Part shown: piece by piece, positions 33,944 through 36,797 of the stretch
Numbering within the stretch: the first letter of the stretch is position 1
Layout: every line of letters starts with the position of its first letter
DNA from: Deltaproteobacteria bacterium
GTDB lineage: Bacteria > Desulfobacterota > Dissulfuribacteria > Dissulfuribacterales > QOAL01
Length of the DNA: 36,797 bases
Direction of reading: 5' to 3'
Assembly: GCA_015489315.1 (NCBI GenBank)
Contig: WFZZ01000006.1
Location: 1 to 36,797, forward strand
The notes under the pieces: model-generated
Seen by the model: the letters and a program-made list of their open reading frames with translations, nothing else
What the model was told of the DNA's origin: nothing
The model's database searches: none
Program-made: the position numbers and the translations under genes

Positions 33944-35360
33944 TCTGTTTAGCCCGTCCATATCTATCTTCAAATCGGACTATATCGTCCTCGCCAAGAT
34001 AAGGTCCGCTTTGGACCTCAATGAGTTCGAGCGGAATCTTGCCCGGGTTTTCAAGGCTGTGAATGGTCCCTAAGGGTATGAAGGTGGACTGGTTTTCTGT
34101 AAGAAGTATGGTTTCATCTCCTCGTTGAACTCTAGCAGTGCCCTTTACGATTATCCAGTGCTCGGCCCTGTGGTGATGCATCTGTACCGAAAGTTTTGCC
34201 CCTGGCTTTACCGTGATGAGCTTAACCTGAAATCTGTCACCGGAAACCAGCCCTTCATAGGAGCCCCAGGGCCTATAGACCTTTGAGTGAAAAATCAGCT
34301 CTTCCCTTCCTTTTTCTTTGAGCCTTGAGACAATGTCCTTTATCTCCTGGCTCCTTTTTTTATCAGCCACAAGGAGTGCATCGGTAGTATCGATAACAAT
34401 GACTTCTGAAAGCCCAAGGGCTGCAACTAATCTTTTTTCAGAAAAGAGTATGGAATCTTTCACATCCTTTGTTATCACATCACCCCTTGAAACATTTCCA
34501 TCCTCATCTTTTTCATTAACTTCCCAGAGAGAAGCCCATGAGCCAATATCGTTCCAAGGGCAGTCAAGGGGAATAACTGCACATTTTTCTGTCCTTTCCA
34601 TGACTGCGTAATCTATGGAATTTGAAGGGCAAAGGGAAAAGCTTTTCTTTTCAAGACGCAGGAAATCAAGGTCCTTGGCAGCACCAGAAAAGGCCCTTTT
34701 ACACATGTCATACATCTTTGGTTCAAAGGCCTTAAGCTCGTTGAGGTAATCCTTTGCCCTGAAAAAGAACATTCCCGAGTTCCAAGAAAAACTTCCTTCA
34801 TCCAGATACCTTTTTGCCCTTTCTTCGTCGGGCTTTTCAACAAATCTTTCCACCCTGTAGGCGCCATCTCCAAGCGCTTCTCCCCTTTTTATATAACCAT
34901 AGCCTGTCTCTGGTGAGGTGGGCTTGATCCCAAAGGTTACTAAAAATCCTTTATCTGAAAGTGCTTCTGCAACCTTTATGGCATGTTGGAATCGTTCTAT
35001 ATTTCCCAAAAGGTGATCTGCGGGCAATATCAAAAGATTTGGATTATCATGTTCTTTAAGTGCCCTTAATGCTGCTACAGCAATGGCAGGAGCTGTATTT
35101 CTTCCTAAAGGCTCAAGTATTATTTCAAGGGGTTTTACCCCGATTTCGAGCATCTGCTCTGCCACAAGAAATCTGTGCTCGTTATTGCAAACAAGAATTG
35201 GGGCGCTTGCTTCATGAAGCTCTCTAATCCTTTTTACTGTCTGTTGTATGAGTGAGTCCTCCCCTGTTAGTCTTAAGAGCTGCTTAGGGTAGGCTTCCCT
35301 TGACATTGGCCAGAGGCGGCTTCCTGTTCCACCAGAAAGGATTACAGGGATAAAGGTCAT
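33927..35360 (-). CDS. manC: Bifunctional mannose-1-phosphate guanylyltransferase / mannose-6-phosphate isomerase
   Basis: A 477-aa AlgA/ManC/XanB-type enzyme. The nucleotidyltransferase domain has ILSGGTGSRLWPMSREAYPKQLL, LPADHL, FVEKPDEE, WNSGMFFF and PWNDIGSWASLW. From about 345 the type II isomerase/cupin domain has VYRPWGSYEGL, KPGAKLSVQMHHHRAEHWIIVKGTARV and FIPLGTIHSLENPG with the metal-binding His/Glu set. It makes GDP-mannose from mannose-6-phosphate together with phosphomannomutase. It is 11 bp downstream of ugd. Confidence 0.96.
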   Translation of the reverse strand: MTFIPVILSGGTGSRLWPMSREAYPKQLLRLTGEDSLIQQTVKRIRELHEASAPILVCNNEHRFLVAEQMLEIGVKPLEIILEPLGRNTAPAIAVAALRALKEHDNPNLLILPADHLLGNIERFQHAIKVAEALSDKGFLVTFGIKPTSPETGYGYIKRGEALGDGAYRVERFVEKPDEERAKRYLDEGSFSWNSGMFFFRAKDYLNELKAFEPKMYDMCKRAFSGAAKDLDFLRLEKKSFSLCPSNSIDYAVMERTEKCAVIPLDCPWNDIGSWASLWEVNEKDEDGNVSRGDVITKDVKDSILFSEKRLVAALGLSEVIVIDTTDALLVADKKRSQEIKDIVSRLKEKGREELIFHSKVYRPWGSYEGLVSGDRFQVKLITVKPGAKLSVQMHHHRAEHWIIVKGTARVQRGDETILLTENQSTFIPLGTIHSLENPGKIPLELIEVQSGPYLGEDDIVRFEDRYGRAKQTKGPQ

Positions 35361-35371
35361 TTTTTCCTCCT

Positions 35372-36682
35372 TTATTTTCTTCCAACCCCAGTATATTTAA
35401 ACCCCAATTTTTTCATGTTTTTGGGATCATAGACATTTCTTAGGTCTATAAAAATTGGCTCGTTTAAAAGATTTTTTATCTTTTTTAGGTCAAGCGCTCT
35501 ATATTGATTCCATTCGGTCATGAGGACCACTGCATCCGCCCCTTCACATGCCTCATAGGCGTTCCGGGTATAAATCACCCCTTCCGGAAGGACCTTTTTG
35601 GCCTCATCCATGCCTTTTGGGTCATGGGCCTTTACCCTTGCGCCCTTTTCCATAAGTGATGTGATAATTGTGATGGAAGGGGCTTCCCTCATATCGTCTG
35701 TCTCTGGTTTAAAGGTAAGCCCAAGAAAGGCAATGGTCTTTCCTGCCTCACTTCCTCCAAGCATGTCCCTGATCTTTTTTACCATCCTTGCCTTTTGGGC
35801 AAAGTTCACCTCGACTGCTGTTTCAACAAGTCTTACGTGCTCACCGTACTCCTGAACTATACGCATGAGGGCTGTGGTGTCCTTGGGAAAACAAGAGCCG
35901 CCATAACCGGGCCCTGGATGTAGGAATTTTGACCCGATCCGTCCATCCATGCCTATTGCCTTTGCAATGTCTGCTACATCTGCCCCTACGGCCTCGCAGA
36001 CATTTGCTATTTCGTTTATGAAACTAATCTTTATGGCCAGAAAGGCATTTGCAGCATATTTTGAAAGCTCTGCCGTCTCGATGGTGGTGCAGACAATGGG
36101 TGTTTCAATGAGATAAAGGGGCTTATAGATTTCCCTAAGGACCTTTTCGGCCCTTTCACTTTCTACACCAATGACCACCCTGTCAGGTCTCATGAAATCA
36201 TTTATGGCAGCTCCTTCCCTTAAAAACTCAGGGTTTGATGCCACATCAAAGTCTGCATTTGGATTTTCTTCCTGTATTATCCTTTTGACCTGCCGTGCAG
36301 TTCCCACAGGAACCGTGCTTTTATCGACGATTACAGTATAATCATTTAGATACGGCGCTATTTCCCTTGCCGCCTGATATACATAAGTAAGGTCCGCATA
36401 GCCATCTCCCCTTCTGCTGCTCGGGGTGCCTACTGCCAGAAAGACTGCCTCCGCATCGGGGATGGCCTCGGATAGTTCTGTTGTAAAATGAAGCCTTCCT
36501 TCAGAAATATTCTTTTTTACAAGCTGTTCAAGACCAGGTTCATAGATTGGGATTTCCCCTTTTTTAAGGGTTTCTATCTTTTCTTTTATCTTGTCAACAC
36601 AGGTGACATTATGACCAAATTCTGAAAAACAGGTCCCTGTCACTAGCCCAACATACCCTGTTCCAATCATTGTTATATTCAT
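35372..36682 (-). CDS. ugd: UDP-glucose 6-dehydrogenase
   Basis: Oxidises UDP-glucose to UDP-glucuronate with two NAD+, 436 aa. The NAD-binding motif is GTGYVGLVTG, followed by VDKSTVPVGTA, SNPEFLREGAAINDFMRPDRVVIG and the catalytic Cys in GPGYGGSCFPKDT. The C-terminal domain has GLTFKPETDDMREAPS. GGAG about 9-10 nt before the ATG. With manC it supplies precursors for uronic-acid and mannose polysaccharides. Upstream, a TTGACA occurs on the minus strand at 36742-36737 without a good -10 partner. Confidence 0.97.
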   Translation of the reverse strand: MNITMIGTGYVGLVTGTCFSEFGHNVTCVDKIKEKIETLKKGEIPIYEPGLEQLVKKNISEGRLHFTTELSEAIPDAEAVFLAVGTPSSRRGDGYADLTYVYQAAREIAPYLNDYTVIVDKSTVPVGTARQVKRIIQEENPNADFDVASNPEFLREGAAINDFMRPDRVVIGVESERAEKVLREIYKPLYLIETPIVCTTIETAELSKYAANAFLAIKISFINEIANVCEAVGADVADIAKAIGMDGRIGSKFLHPGPGYGGSCFPKDTTALMRIVQEYGEHVRLVETAVEVNFAQKARMVKKIRDMLGGSEAGKTIAFLGLTFKPETDDMREAPSITIITSLMEKGARVKAHDPKGMDEAKKVLPEGVIYTRNAYEACEGADAVVLMTEWNQYRALDLKKIKNLLNEPIFIDLRNVYDPKNMKKLGFKYTGVGRK

Positions 36683-36797
36683 AAATTCTAGCTCCCGATG
36701 TGGTTTATTTTGTTAGTGAACCAATTTAGACAGAGTTGTCAATCTCCAACTTCATCTCCTTATTAGTCATTTTGGTGAAAATTTGAGACATTTATAT

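Noticed and set aside
36726-36770. 14-codon minus-strand ORF upstream of ugd
   Set aside because: Too short, no ribosome site or stem structures indicating a leader peptide.
2706-36797. Very frequent AAGGCC/GGCCTT words across the chromosomal genes
   Set aside because: Explained by codon preference (AAG-GCC, AGG-CC) within coding regions; not arranged as repeats or uptake signals.
1-36797. CRISPR arrays, tRNA/rRNA genes, insertion sequences, prophage genes
   Set aside because: I looked for direct repeats, cloverleaf sequences and transposase motifs and saw none; the only mobile-element gene is the integron integrase.

Overview
The window looks like a chromosomal segment of a Gram-negative anaerobe, probably a sulfur- or metal-metabolising member of the old Deltaproteobacteria (Desulfobacterota). 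Outer-membrane biogenesis genes (lptD, skp, pal) show a Gram-negative envelope. A class I hybrid cluster protein, a small siroheme/ferredoxin-type protein and CRP/FNR-type palindromes point to anaerobic life with nitrosative or redox stress control. The taxonomic call is inference; there is no rRNA or tRNA gene in the window.

Left end (1-2705): an integron. A 418-codon integron integrase (IntI) reads rightwards. On its left, gene cassettes read away from it on the minus strand. The first cassette (342-1132) can be delimited to the base: its attI-proximal end is GTTAGCG and its attC R'' box is the exact complement CGCTAAC, beside an imperfect 17/19-nt stem with two unpaired bases. It carries a PIN-domain toxin-like gene overlapping a 64-codon partner. 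A second cassette, cut by the window edge, starts with a PD-(D/E)XK nuclease-like gene.

2724-7279 (minus): a four-gene operon read as ClpX-like AAA+ ATPase, degenerate receiver protein, hemB, MFS exporter. 7362-12422 (plus): guaA and dnaE, ending in a strong intrinsic terminator. 12477-14939 (minus): a siroheme/2x[4Fe-4S] protein and hcp, preceded by a TTGAC-N4-GTCAA palindrome centred 41.5 bp upstream of a predicted start point. 15058-16803 (minus): a GspE/PilB-type ATPase.

16884-26287 (plus): prmA, rsmE, a mannose-1-phosphate guanylyltransferase, a Cys-rich YkgJ-like protein, a CDP-alcohol phosphatidyltransferase, a dGTPase, lptD and an ArnT-like glycosyltransferase, closely packed. 26366-33943 (plus): pal, skp, transketolase, ackA, a stand-alone RibD-C reductase, a PP-loop protein with two CxxC pairs, a GT2 glycosyltransferase and a GTP cyclohydrolase FolE2/MptA. 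From tkt onwards gaps are tiny or negative. 33927-36682 (minus): manC/algA-type bifunctional enzyme and ugd, making GDP-mannose and UDP-glucuronate precursors for surface polysaccharide.

The most notable items are the integron with its exactly definable toxin cassette, the ClpX-like ATPase that keeps the IGF ClpP-docking loop but lacks the zinc domain and sits beside a receiver lacking its phosphoacceptor, the regulated siroheme-protein/Hcp pair, and the RibD-C/PP-loop/FolE2 group.
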